From Limnephilus marmoratus (lineage: Eukaryota; Arthropoda; Insecta; Trichoptera; Limnephilidae): a DNA stretch of 64,000 nt. A program made the position numbers and the translations under genes. The stretch is taken from contig OU862920.1 in NCBI GenBank assembly GCA_917880885.1, positions 186,001 through 250,000 of the forward strand. The letters are read 5' to 3'. A model generated the notes under the pieces. That model worked only from the letters and a program-made list of their open reading frames with translations, had not been told where the DNA came from and did no database searches. Shown one piece after another: positions 1 to 12,600 of this stretch (position 1 is its first letter; each line of letters begins with the position of its first letter).

Positions 1-297
1 TCAAAACGTCACATTTTTTAGTAACTCTCTTGGAATAATTTTTAATTGTATGAATGAGAAAAACGTCACATTTTTTAGTAACTCTCTTGGAATAATTTTT
101 AATTGTATGAATGAGAAAAACGTCACATTTTTTAGTAACTCTCTTGGAATAATTTTTAATTGTATGAATGAGAAAAACGTCACATTTTTTAGTAACTCTC
201 TTGGAATAATTTTTAATTGTATGAATGAGAAAAACGTCACATTTTTTAGTAACTCTCTTGGAATAATTTTTAATTGTATGAATGAGAAAAACGTCAA
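1..297. repeat. 57-bp tandem array (about 5 copies)
   Basis: A 57-bp unit containing ACGTCACATTTTTTAGTAA is repeated head to tail about five times with almost no divergence and is cut by the window edge. Because 57 is divisible by three, both strands give artefactual repeated ORFs. It lies in the intron downstream of the lowest Jarid2 exon seen here. No function is apparent. Confidence 0.95.
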
Positions 298-589
298 GTG
301 ATAGTTTAGTTGCAAATTCATTAAATAAAAGAACTGGCTTTTTAATTTTGAATTTTTCAAAGTTTTAATAGAATAGTTTTAAGGTAAGTTTTTTTTCATG
401 TTTGAAGCTTAAAATACTGCAATTTTCAATCATGAAAGTATATTTCAGATAAAAAAACAGTTTTTAGTAAGGCTTTTAATGGTTAAGTTAATTGCATCAG
501 AGTTAAAAAAAAATGCTCAGTTTGCACTCAGGAGCAAGACTTTAATTCCACATCTACACAAAATATAGAGGAAATAGGAGTATACTCAC

Positions 590-643
590 TTAATGAGCGC
601 CTTGAATCAGAAGAGCGCAGACTGGGTTTCCTGTTGGCCTCAC
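590..643 (-). CDS. Jarid2: Jarid2 exon, last one inside the window
   Basis: This 54-bp exon has acceptor ttgttcag and donor gtgagt. Phase 1 to phase 1, it encodes SEANRKPSLRSSDSRRSL after joining the previous exon. Its basic Ser/Arg composition continues the previous exon. The next exon must lie beyond position 1. It is separated from its neighbour by 5.7 kb of intron holding a 2-kb hAT and other elements. Confidence 0.6.
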   Translation of the reverse strand: MRPTGNPVCALLIQGAH

Positions 644-3600
644 CTGAACAATTAATTATAAACATATTAAAAAAAAATGTAAATAATTAATATAATAATA
701 ACACGAATAAGAAACAGAGATGTCAGTGAAAGGAGAGCACATATAAATGAAGAGCAATTACTTTTTAATATTTCTATTTTTGAAACTGACAATTCGTGGT
801 GGAATTCCATTATAATATCTATAATATAAAAATGAATCGCTAAATGTGTTGGTAAGCGCAAATCTCGAGATCAACTGAACCGATTTTGTTAATTCTTTTT
901 TTTTGAATATTCCTTGAAGTACGAGGATGGTTCTTATGGAGAGAAAAATTAAGAAAATTGGACAGAAAATTGGATAATATCAGAAAATCCGCACGTTTGA
1001 CAGTTCGCGTGTTTGAGAATGACATTTTGCAAAACAATAATTGTTAAATCAGGATTCTATTTTTGAAAATCTTTAAGTTGATAAATTTATTTAAAGTAGG
1101 TACTCCCCTAATAGTTTGAATCGAATCAAAAATTTTAGATATTTTCAATAGGTACCTATGTTAGGTACCAAATTTAATATACATGAAAAATGGAAATTTG
1201 AATAAAAATTGTAAAAGATGGCACGCGGGCTGTTTAAAAACTGAATGTACTGGGATTGAATATATGGAACGCGGGAGGAGGGTTGGCGGGACGAGGGAGC
1301 GGGAAAGGGAAGAGGGAAGGCAGGGAAGGTGGAAGGGGAACGCGAAAGGGGGACCTTGGAAGGGGGAGGGTAACTCGGGAGGGGGGTTCACGGGACGGGG
1401 AAGGGGGGGGGGGGGGGGGGGTGGGGAGAGGGAAGGTAGAGGTGACGGAGTGGGAACGCGAGAGGGGAAGAGGAAGCAGGAGAAGAAGGGGAGGCGGAAG
1501 GGGAACGGGACGAATGGGAAAGGACACTCAGGGAGAAACAATTTCTTTATTAAATGGCACAGCAACGCATGCCGGGACCAGCTAGTATTATAATAAAACA
1601 AATGTAAAACTTTATTCCACTTAATTTTATTGACCGTAACCAGTTTCAGCTCGTTAGAGCCATCTTCAGACTGGTACATTTTCTTAGAGCCATCTTCAGA
1701 TTTGTACCAGTCTGAAGATGGCTCTAACGAGCTGAAACCGGTTATGGTCAATAAAATTAAGTGGAATAAAGTTTTATATTTATTTTATTATAATATATTA
1801 ACCCGTCTGCTTGTTTAGGAATAAATACATCCCAAAACACGTAATCACGTTATACTTTCATAAGACCAAAAATGTCCCTGAGCGACCTTACATTTTAAAA
1901 GCTATATATCTCTCTTCCTCTAATGCAAACATATGTATTTTTTCTTTTAACCAGAAAGAGAACGAAATAATGCTTCTTATTGTGTTTGAAATATGAAAGC
2001 TATCTTGCGTAGATATTTTACAATCTCGATCCAAAATGCGCGCAAAACTGAGGCTTCCGGATCGTGAGGTGCGAATATATTGAACCAAGCAGACGGGTTA
2101 AGAGCAATAACAATGTATAAAATAAAAAGTACAAATAGAAGATAACTACAAGTCAGCATGAAGAAGGATATAAAAGGCTTAAAAAATTACACATTCCGTA
2201 TCGACTGCCAAAAGTCATTTAGGTTTGTTTACACCAAAAAATTCAATGCTTTGAATTGCGTTTACAAGTCTCCACATTTTGGGCAAAGGAGAATGGTATC
2301 CATAATTAGTAGAATGTTGGTTGAGGAACAGCAATTCATTATTTGGGAGTCTACGGGAAGGGATGTTGAACTGGATGAGTTGTAACAAAGCAAGTGTGTA
2401 AGTAACACTGTTGATAATTTTGAATATGCAAATTAGACGTGGGCAGAATGATTCCCAGGAGTGAATCGATTCAGTCTGATTCCCATGGCCTTTTGAATTG
2501 ATTCCTTTTATTCATTCCTTTAATTCAATTAAATCAAAAAAAAAAAAAAATTTTAATTGAAAATTAAAAAATTAAATGAGTCCACGAAGTACCGCAAAAG
2601 AGGATACTGATAGGCTACCAAGGATCGCACAAAGGGGAGACCGATTATTCTATCTCATTATCTCGCAGGCTAAAACCTATAGATTAATGTGTTTGACTCT
2701 TTTTAGTGTCGCTTTTTCGTTTCATCGGTTTTCAAAATCACAATGAGTGAGGAGGCTACGAAGCACCGCACAAAGAGGAGACCAATAGGCTACGAAACAC
2801 CACACAAAGAGGAGACCGATTATTCTATCTCATTATCTCGCAGGCTAAAACCTATAGATTAATGTGTTTGACTCTTTTTAGTGTCGCTTTTTCGTTTCAT
2901 CGGTTTTCAAAATCACAATGAGTGAGGAGGCTACGAAGCACCGCACAAAGAGGAGACCAATAGGCTACGAAACACCACACAAAGAGGAGACCGATTATTC
3001 TATCTCATTATCTCGCAGGCTAAATCCTATATTGTTTGTCTTTTTTTAGTGTCGTAATTTTTCGTATGTAAAATGTATTTATTGCTAGCAATTATATCTT
3101 AAAATTATACAAGTTTTCGTTTCACCCTTAAAATTTTATTGATTTTATTTTATTTATTAAACTTATAATTTTGTTCCATTTCACGTGATCTAATATAAAC
3201 ATACATTTTAACATGATGAGTATTTTATGACAGCTAACCACAGCTAATTGGCCTTATAATATCTGCAAATTTACATATTATATCGACCCAAGATCTACGT
3301 CTAAAAGTAGGTAGGTACAATATCTTTCGTACGTACCAAAAAACCGATAAGGGAACGTACCCATACTACGTGACCAACTTTTTGCAATTTTTAACCCCCC
3401 TCCCCCCCCGGTGACCAAAATCTTAAGCAACCCGCCGCTCATTTGTATGGAGCGTGACATTTTGAAGACCCCCCCCCCTAAACGTGTCACGTCACGTAGT
3501 ATGGGTACGTTTCCTAAGCATCATTTTAGCTTCTCACTTTTCTAGCTGATGTTCAGATTCAAAGTCGAAAGTTTTCGACTAACTATGTAATGAAATTGAC

Positions 3601-6600
3601 GGCTTGACGCGCGGGGGAATAAATGAACCGCGCGGACGGATTAAGGGCTGGCATTGAGGAATGAATTAGTAACTTTTGACTAATGTTTTGTGTCTTACCT
3701 AGCAGAGACTTGATTTACTCGCGAGCTAGGGACCTAGGACTGGGATGCGTTTGGGACATATCGTGACATTAACGTGACGATGACGCCTGACGTCATTTCT
3801 AGGTCTGAGATTTACAAAAGACCATGAAGTCACAAGTGAAAAATACTTTTGTTTTAATTCTTCTGTCTGTCGGAATCGGACAATCTCGATTTCGACAGAC
3901 TAGATACCTGGGACGCGGACATTGAACACGGACCTGGGACGGCGGGGACCTTAGGACAATCTCAGGACTATTGATTAGGATAAATGATTAATTCCTTGCG
4001 TGAAAGAGATGCTTGGGCAACCCGGATGAATCGCGGCCGCGTTTTGGCCATTTTGGGACATGGACTTTGATGATGTTTGGGTGTTTTTAGATTGGCGGCG
4101 CGGCGGTAGCGGAATACAATCGTAATAGGCGAGTCGTTCACAATACCGTCCGTCGACCACTTCCCGGCGCGCGGCCCGTTTGATAATATTTAAATACCTA
4201 TGAAACAATATAATATTTAAATCGTTTATAGAACACATTATTCATTGAAATAATTTAACAGTAAAATAAATGGAAATTAAAAATGTATGGTGTCGTTAAA
4301 AATCGTAGGATGCAAGGCCAAAGATAAGAAATGAAGAATCAATTCCTTTTGAAATTGAGAATTAGATTGGGTGTGTCACAAGATTGAATTTATTCATTTA
4401 ATTCGGTCATTCAATTTTGCCCACGTCTAATGCAAATTAGATCAGAGTCCTTTCTACGTTTCTCTAAAGAATGACAGCCTTACCAAAAAAAAACCTTTCA
4501 CGGCCGATAACCTGTGTTGTTGCAACAACATAAATAAACCCATATACACTAAAACACGATCTATTACCAAAAAGCTTTCTTCCACGGTCACGCTGCAAAA
4601 ATGCATTGAATGTATTTTTCATCTGGCAACATTGTATATGGCCATAATTTGCTTGGTAAAAATGGTTGTTTTAATTCTTTTCTGCCAGGGGCGTTATTGG
4701 CGCACCTGCGCATTTGTACTCCGCGGCCCGCGTTGAAAAAACAGTTTGGTACCTATATTAATGGCGGGATGTTAGTAAATATTGTGATTTTACTTAATGA
4801 TTTCTATTATAGTGACCAATTCACTCTTCTATTTATGTAATTAATATATTTACCGTGTTTTTTCATTAGTTTTAGTCAAGTTATTAGCACAATAATTGTA
4901 CTTTGCAAGTTCAGCTGTGAGAAAATTGTTTTATAGATTACATAAAAAATCAAATTTACATTTTAGGATTATTTTATGAGAATTTCATAAAAGTGATGTT
5001 TTTTTTATTATATTAATATCTAATACATATGTTGGTAAATGTATCAAAGAAATTAACATCTTTCGAGATGCAAGAAATCCGTTTTAAATGTCAGTTTATT
5101 TTTGGGTAATTTTTTTGGCATAAGCAAACTCCGAAATTTTTTTATTTTTTTTTATTATATGCAAGGAAAAAGTGAAGTGACAGTTTCCTTCCAAATTCAT
5201 TATATAAAAGGACTGTGTTTTTAAAATGTCATTTTTTTTTAAATTTTTCTACTACTTACAAGATACTCGATCCTCGTGCGCGTATCATGCGCGCCGATCG
5301 TAAGTACCCCACGTACGATTTTGCTGGTTCTCGTACACGGCGCTACGCGGCGGGTGTCGGTTTCAAATCAGTATTACGATATCGACAGTGCTGATCGCAC
5401 GCGACGCGTCGCATCATTTGTGTCTGATACTTATTCGTTTGATTGACAGAAATGGCGTCGGAACATGAAAGTAATGTTAGATTTGTTCTGGAAGTGGAAA
5501 AAAACTCGTGTTTACCAGAATTACTTTACTAGAGAAAGTAATGTTAGATTTGTTCTGGAAGTGGAAAAAAACTTGTGTTTACCAGAATTACTTTACCTTT
5601 ATGTAAGAAAGGATTTAGTTAGTGGAGAAGACATGGATTGATGTTGGAAAAAAGTCTTTGACATTGCTTGACATCGTGCTAGCTCCACGTGAAAAATGAT
5701 CATGTTCAGTATATTTCGGGTAGCGCCATGTATGGAAACCAGCATTAAAGAGCAGTATATCTGCAGGGTGCTTGTGGTTGCGTCACAATTACGTAACGGA
5801 GGGCCTAAAGGGTAATTTTATCTAGTTTTTATAAATGGTTTATCTAGTTTTTTTAAATGGTTTATCTAGTTTTTATATTTGTTTTTATGACATCTTCAAA
5901 AATAAGAAATACATAGAACATTCAAAATACTTTGAAAAAAATTTGTTCAGAAATCATTAACAAAACAGTTAGATTTGAGAGAAAAACATGAGATAAACTA
6001 CTCTCTCGGGCTGTGTAAACAATGTACATGTCTTTCCATGAACAATTTTTAATTACATAGTAATGTTTTCACGTACACGCTCGTTTATCAATTGAATAAA
6101 ATTTTCACAGGATTTTTTATTTTTAGCAAGGCTGTAAATGTTTAAAGTTTGTTCAATTTCGTCATATGAGTGCTCGCCTCCTAAGTCCTAACCTCCAAGC
6201 AATTCCTCGTAGGATGCGATGTGGTACGGATTCGATGTGACAAATGTGGACAAGCATAGACCAAATGACACTAGCGGTGAGGTGAGGGCGAAATACTTAC
6301 AATAAGACTTACTTTTCCTGCGAGTCAAAGATCTTCGAGTGGAGGGACCGGCTGCCGGGGAAGTCTTGGGGGGGGCCGCCTCGCTGGCCTTTGGAGCCGC
6401 ACCTGCAATCAATACACGCATTCAGTGGTCAGTCGCCTCATCAATCCTCGCTGGGCAACACCCAAACGTGTCACGTTCAAAACAAATAACTGGAAGTTTA
6501 CACGTTGACTGTGTTTTCTTACCTAAATCTGGAGGCCTCCTTATCGCACGCCTCTTTACAGGCGATGGGGGATCTGGAGACATCACGGCTCCTGCAAATG

Positions 6601-9600
6601 GACGGTTCATTACGGCAACTTTGTGACCAAACACGATTTAATGAAACACAGACTTTATACATTCTGCCTAGCTAGGAACTAATATCGACCCACAAGACAT
6701 AACAACACTTGTACACATTTTAATGTATAGACATTAAAATGTATAGATTTATTTTGCAATATTATTACTATGTTATTTTGGCTATATAAATGTATCTAAG
6801 GTAATGTAATAAATAAATAAATATACTGTTAGCAGCGTATTTAAATATTGCTGCCACACTACACCAGCTACTGCGGTCGGTAAAGAAGGGATTGACTCAA
6901 ACTACCGACACCTAGAGGTTGGCCAACAGCCATCGCCGGGGAGTTTGAATGGCGGGACATAATGTTGTCGGTTATTGGATGTTATTATTGCCAGAAGCGG
7001 CTTTGAGGCAGCGAGAGGGGTCAATCGATTTTTTTTTTTATCAGAGTTAATATTGTTAATGCATAGGAAATATTATAATGCGCGCGGGCGTGTGCGGGCG
7101 TGCGCATGCGCGCACAACAAATTTCGAAAAAAATACTTTTGAATGCGATTTTGACCCTTCTGTGATGAAGAATTTGTATGAAGGACAAGGTCAGAATCGC
7201 TTGCGCCAACATCATTGATGATATAGCCACAAGTTTCATTCACCTGGCGACACCAGAATATTTTTAAATGATTTTATCAGTGGCATCGAAATGTCAAATT
7301 TGCCGCGATTAAATCTGTCAAAGTCCGAAGTGTGATACTTGACGAAAACATCGTAAAACCTATCAATTTATCAAATTAACGCAAGTATTGTTTTGGTACA
7401 TAGTTTATTTTCTAGGAATGTGTTTCGGTCAATAAAATATACGATAGCTCAAAATTAATCCACAAAACATAAAATTCAATGTGGTGCTTTGTTAGGGAAT
7501 TGACAGGTGTATAATTATGTGAAAAAAATGTATATGTAAACATATACAGGGTGAAAAATGTAAAAGAAATTTCGGTCTCTGGTGACTTTTCTTTTTTGCC
7601 TTTTTTCAATATCAAACAAAAAAAAATTCTTTCGCAGGTCTACTGGTGACTCAGTCGAGTAACCGCCCAACCTCTTACCCCGCCCATAACCCCTCCGCAA
7701 CATAAGCAGATGTAAGCGTTAGAAATATCAAGTACAATAAGCGTGTTTATACGTCAGCGCTTGTGTCTCCATAGAAATCGTTCTTAGTCCGTTATTGTTT
7801 TAGTTACATCCCTAAAGGAAAAAGTAAAAGGTCGATAGTAGATCAAGCTGTACATCCCTATCAAGTTGTCTATAGAAATACATAACAGGAATCAGCTGTC
7901 AGTCGCGTAGTTGACAAAAATATTTACCCGCCCAAATTTACTACCGGCGGCTCGCCCGCGCTTGACATTTTTAATTTTTATTAAATATTTTCATATAAAA
8001 TGATAAAAAAGTGAGGTGACAAAAGTGTTTATTACACATATATACAATAGAATAAGAATTGTTGTTTACATAATCTGTGATTTTAGTACCGTTTTCACAT
8101 AAAAACATCACGTGAGTCATTTTTACCTATTTTTAATGTTTGCGTTCTAAATTTTAATATTTACAAATGCTAATATTTATTTGTAATATAATAATTTGAA
8201 AGCTTATTTTGTAACCTTTCTAAAACAGTTTTTACTATTCGGCTACGTTAAAAAATGTTTCATTTATAGAGCTTTAATTGTGAAGCGGTACTAACAAAAA
8301 GTTTTCATTTCGTTTTTGTAGAAAAACAAATATATCATCGGAGACCAAAATTTTGTTGACATTTTTTAGTAGAAATATTGTCAGGAATCACTGGTTAAAG
8401 TAAGTCAAGCACATCCCTTAACTCCCTGCATATATTTTAATATTAAAAAATGAGTGATAAGAATAAATAGTGTAGAGTACCACGCTTTCTTGTTTGTATT
8501 CTGCTGGAGTTGGTGTTGGTGGTGGTAGTGGTGGTGGTGGTGGTTGTGGTGGTGGCGCTGGTGGTGGCGCTGGCGGTAATGGTGGTGGTGGCGCTGGCTA
8601 CTGCAGCGGGGGGCAGCGCAAAGTGCTTTCTGGGATCTGCAAATTTACATATTATGTTACCAACACAAATAAAAACATTGCACATTTTTCAAAAGCTGAT
8701 CAGAACTGTAAAAATTCTCCACTATGCCGTAAATAACACTGAGAAAGCAGAGGATAAACGAGTCGCAGAAAATTTCAATACCCACTCAATAATAATTCAG
8801 AAAGTTACTATTGAAACCCGCTATATCGGGTTTCAACCAATCGTGAGCAGTTATTTTGTCAAACGAATGTCAAAATTATCTAAGCGCGAGTTTCTAAACC
8901 CACCATGTCAGGTCAGTTGAGTTTCAAAAGCCTCTATATCGTGAGTGAACTCACGAAGTGAGTATCCGCTGAATCCATTTTATTTACCGAGATTACATAT
9001 TGCGAGATATATTTACATAAAAAATTAACACTTTTCGAAATTATATTACTCCAATTCATTATTCAAAAAATTGTAATGTAATTACTCATTTACGCTAGAG
9101 ATGTGACAGTTTTCTGCAATTTTCTCAACTCAAATCAATGAGATAATTACGGATATAGAATTAAATGACTCCGATAGTTATTTTTTCACAAACTACTTTA
9201 TTTTAACATAAACTTACACATTATATTATAAGCATTAAAGCAGTCAAAGTCTTTCAGGTTGTGTGCCTCATCTGAAAAATAAAAACAAAAGTTTGTGAAT
9301 TATCAATTAATTATTTTTACGAAATGAAAAGAAGAAGAAGTGGCAATAACCTTGTTATGAAATATTTAATTACATTTCATCACAATTAAGTCTAGTAACG
9401 TACCCCTTATTTTTCAATATTTGTTTGGTTTAAAACGCCAGTTGATTTTTCTTTAAATATAGAACTTTGGGCCATTCAACTATTTTGAAATCAGAGGTTA
9501 TAAAAAGTCATTTTTTCCTTAGAGCTGGGCACTTTTTGGGAAGCAGCCTTAGAGAGGTGGACTCCTTTTCGAAGGGTCAAATAAACAAATATTCAAATAA

Positions 9601-12600
9601 ACCAAATAAATGAACACATATTTAACTTCACAACATATTTTGTTTATTAATAGAAAATTCTTGAATTATTACATGAAACCGTTACAATCTTGTGTTCGCC
9701 ATTTTATCTACAACTAAATCTTTTCTTCCTTTCAGTGTTGCCAACTATCTCCACAAAAACTAGAAAATCACTTTTCTCAACACACCTCCTTGATTTTGCA
9801 ATAGTTTTTCACAGCACATATTAAATCATTTTTAATCCCAACAGTTCGCGGAAGTTTACAAACTTTGTTTTGCCTAATGACTTAGTGAGTATGTCAGCTA
9901 GTTGGTCGTCAGTATGAATCTTTTCAACATTAACTACTTCCTTTTTCTCATAATCATAAACAAAGTGGTAACTATTATCAATGTGTTTTGAATTTTTTTT
10001 AAATTTACCACTTTTAGCCAAAGCTATAGCACCTGTATTATCTTCAAAAATTGGTACAGGACCAGTCAACGGAACATCAAAATCATTTAAAATACCTCTG
10101 ATTGGCAAAACTTCTTCCACACAGTCTGCTAGTGCATAATACTCTGCATGAGTAGATGCTCTTGAAACTACTTTTTGCTTGATTGTTTTCCACAAAATTA
10201 CATTTCCAAAAACTCAAATAAGTATGCCAGTAGTAGACTTCCTATCAACAACATCCGATGCCCAATCAGCATCTACGAAAGCATCAATTTGTATTTCGTA
10301 ATTTGAATTGTAAACTAATTTGAGTGATTTTGTCCAGTACAAATACTTCAAGATTCTTAGTGCATACTGATAATGTTCATGATCATAACCCCCTTGGAAT
10401 CGACTCAAATAATTAACTGAAAACTAAATATCAGGACGTGTTCCATTAGCAATGAATAATAATGCTCCGATAAAATTTCTGTATTTTATCGAATAATCTG
10501 AGATCACTACTGACTCTAATTTTAGATTTACTTCCATAGGAGTATCATACTTCTTTGAATTCTCAATTTGATACTGTTTTGCAAGACTCTCAATATATTT
10601 TTCTGGACATAGGAATAATTCTTTCTTATCTGAATCGTACTCAATTTCAATACCCACATAATGTTGCACTTGACCCAAGTCTTTCATACGAAATCTTCTT
10701 TTCAATAGTGCTTTTAGTTCAGATATTTCTCCTTCGTTAGAGCCACAGATCAACAAATCATCAACATACAATATCACGTACAATTTGTTGCCATTCATAA
10801 CACCTGTATATAAACAATAATCGTATTTAGATCTCTCAAACTTTAATTCTGTCATATATTCATTGAAACATTCACACCAGTCATGTGGACTCTCCCTTAA
10901 ATTGTACAAAGCTTTTCTCAATAAACAAACTCGATTATTACTGATCTGATACCCTTCTGGTGGGTGACTAAAAACTTCTGACTTGATTTGTCCATTGAGG
11001 AAGGCTGTTTGCACATCCATCTGCTCAATTTTCCATCCATTAACACAAGCAATTGAAAGCAAAATCTTTAAGGTGTTCATCTTTGCAACGGGTGAGTAAA
11101 TTTCCTCATTTTCTTGAAACACTTGTTGAAAACCCTTTGCTACGACCCGCGCTTTATATTTCCCATTAGACTTAATCGTATAAATCCATTTAACTTCGAT
11201 AATTGGTTTATCTTCAGGAATTTCAACTACAGACCAGGTCTGATTTATCTTGAGACTCTCCAATTCTTCATTCATTGCATTAACCCGTTTCTTAGATTCA
11301 GGACTGCTAATTGCTTCTTCATAACTTTCTGGTACATTAGCTTTAGTATAATTTACGTACACTACATGATCATCAAACTTTTTTGGCATCTTAATAGTTC
11401 TTTGTGGTCTTTTTGAGATTTCGATAATTTCTGATTCATCATTTGGCCCAGTCACCTCCTCAATCTCATCATTGATTTTAATTTCATTTTCTCTGCCCAA
11501 CGCAATATCCTCATTTATTTCACTCTTATTATCAAGGTCATCCATGTTTAATCTAATATACTCAGTGCCTTTCTCAATGAACTGTACATTTCGACTAATA
11601 ATTATTCTTTTGTCTACCAATATTTTGTAACCCATATCTGTGTATCCAATCAAAATACCTTTTACTGCTTTCGGGTTTAATTTAGATTTTCTACATTGCT
11701 CTGGCACCCTTACAAATGCTTTACTTCCATAAATATGAAGATTACTTACATCGGGTCTCTTATTAAAAAATATTTCATAAGGACACTTATCAATCGTTGT
11801 ATTTGCAATGAGTCTATTTCCCAAATATGCTGCCGTATACACGCATTCAGGCCAATAACACTTATCAATCCCTATATTCATGTAATCAACAAAACGATCA
11901 GTAACATCACTTTTTTTCTCTATACAATAAACAATTGCAAGCTTACTGAAATCGTCGATAAAAGAAACAAAATATTTATCGCCATTGACACCTGTTTGAG
12001 TTATCGGTCCATTCACGTCTGTGTGGACAATTTCTAACAAATCATTTGCTCTTGATCGTTCATTCTTAAATTTCAAATTTGTCATTTTACTTGTTAAGCA
12101 AATTTCGCATTTCAAAAAATCATCTTCAACTTCTTTTGGGACCTCATTCAATAATTGTGACTCACATATATGTTTTAAATCTTTAAAATTAGTGTGACCC
12201 AAAATTCTATGCCATTTCTCTTTGTTTGTCATTTTTATTGCACTGCAGTATGTGTTTACTTTCTCAACATTTGCTAACTTTCCTTTTAGTTCAAAAAGTT
12301 TACCCTTTCTATTAGCAACAGCAATTAATTGATTTCTCCCATTAAATACATCAGCATTGTCATTATTAAATACTACGAGATTTCCCTGTTTAACAATACT
12401 CGACACACTCAACAGATTTTTTTTCATATTAGACACATAGAAAATATTCTTTATTCTGTCTCGACCCATTTACCATTTACGTTGAATTTCATATTAATAT
12501 TACCAATCTTTTCAGCCTTTAATGAAAAACCATCACCTACTTTTATGTCAACAGGATTCTTCAATTTTTCGCTTTTGTAAAAGTATTTATCCGAATTAAT

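Larger units (their letters stand above)
2434..4429. mobile_element. Non-autonomous hAT element (2.0 kb) with internal repeats
   Basis: The terminal repeats are TAGACGTGGGCA at 2434 and its complement ending at 4429. They are flanked by identical 8-bp duplications ATGCAAAT (2426-2433, 4430-4437), the hAT hallmark. Inside are a 175-bp tandem repeat and a nested 164-bp MITE, and no transposase ORF. It lies in a Jarid2 intron. Confidence 0.9.

Noticed and set aside
1161..1751. 196-codon proline-rich ORF and its overlaps
   Set aside because: It reads through the polypurine core of a Helitron and through a palindrome; composition alone keeps it open.
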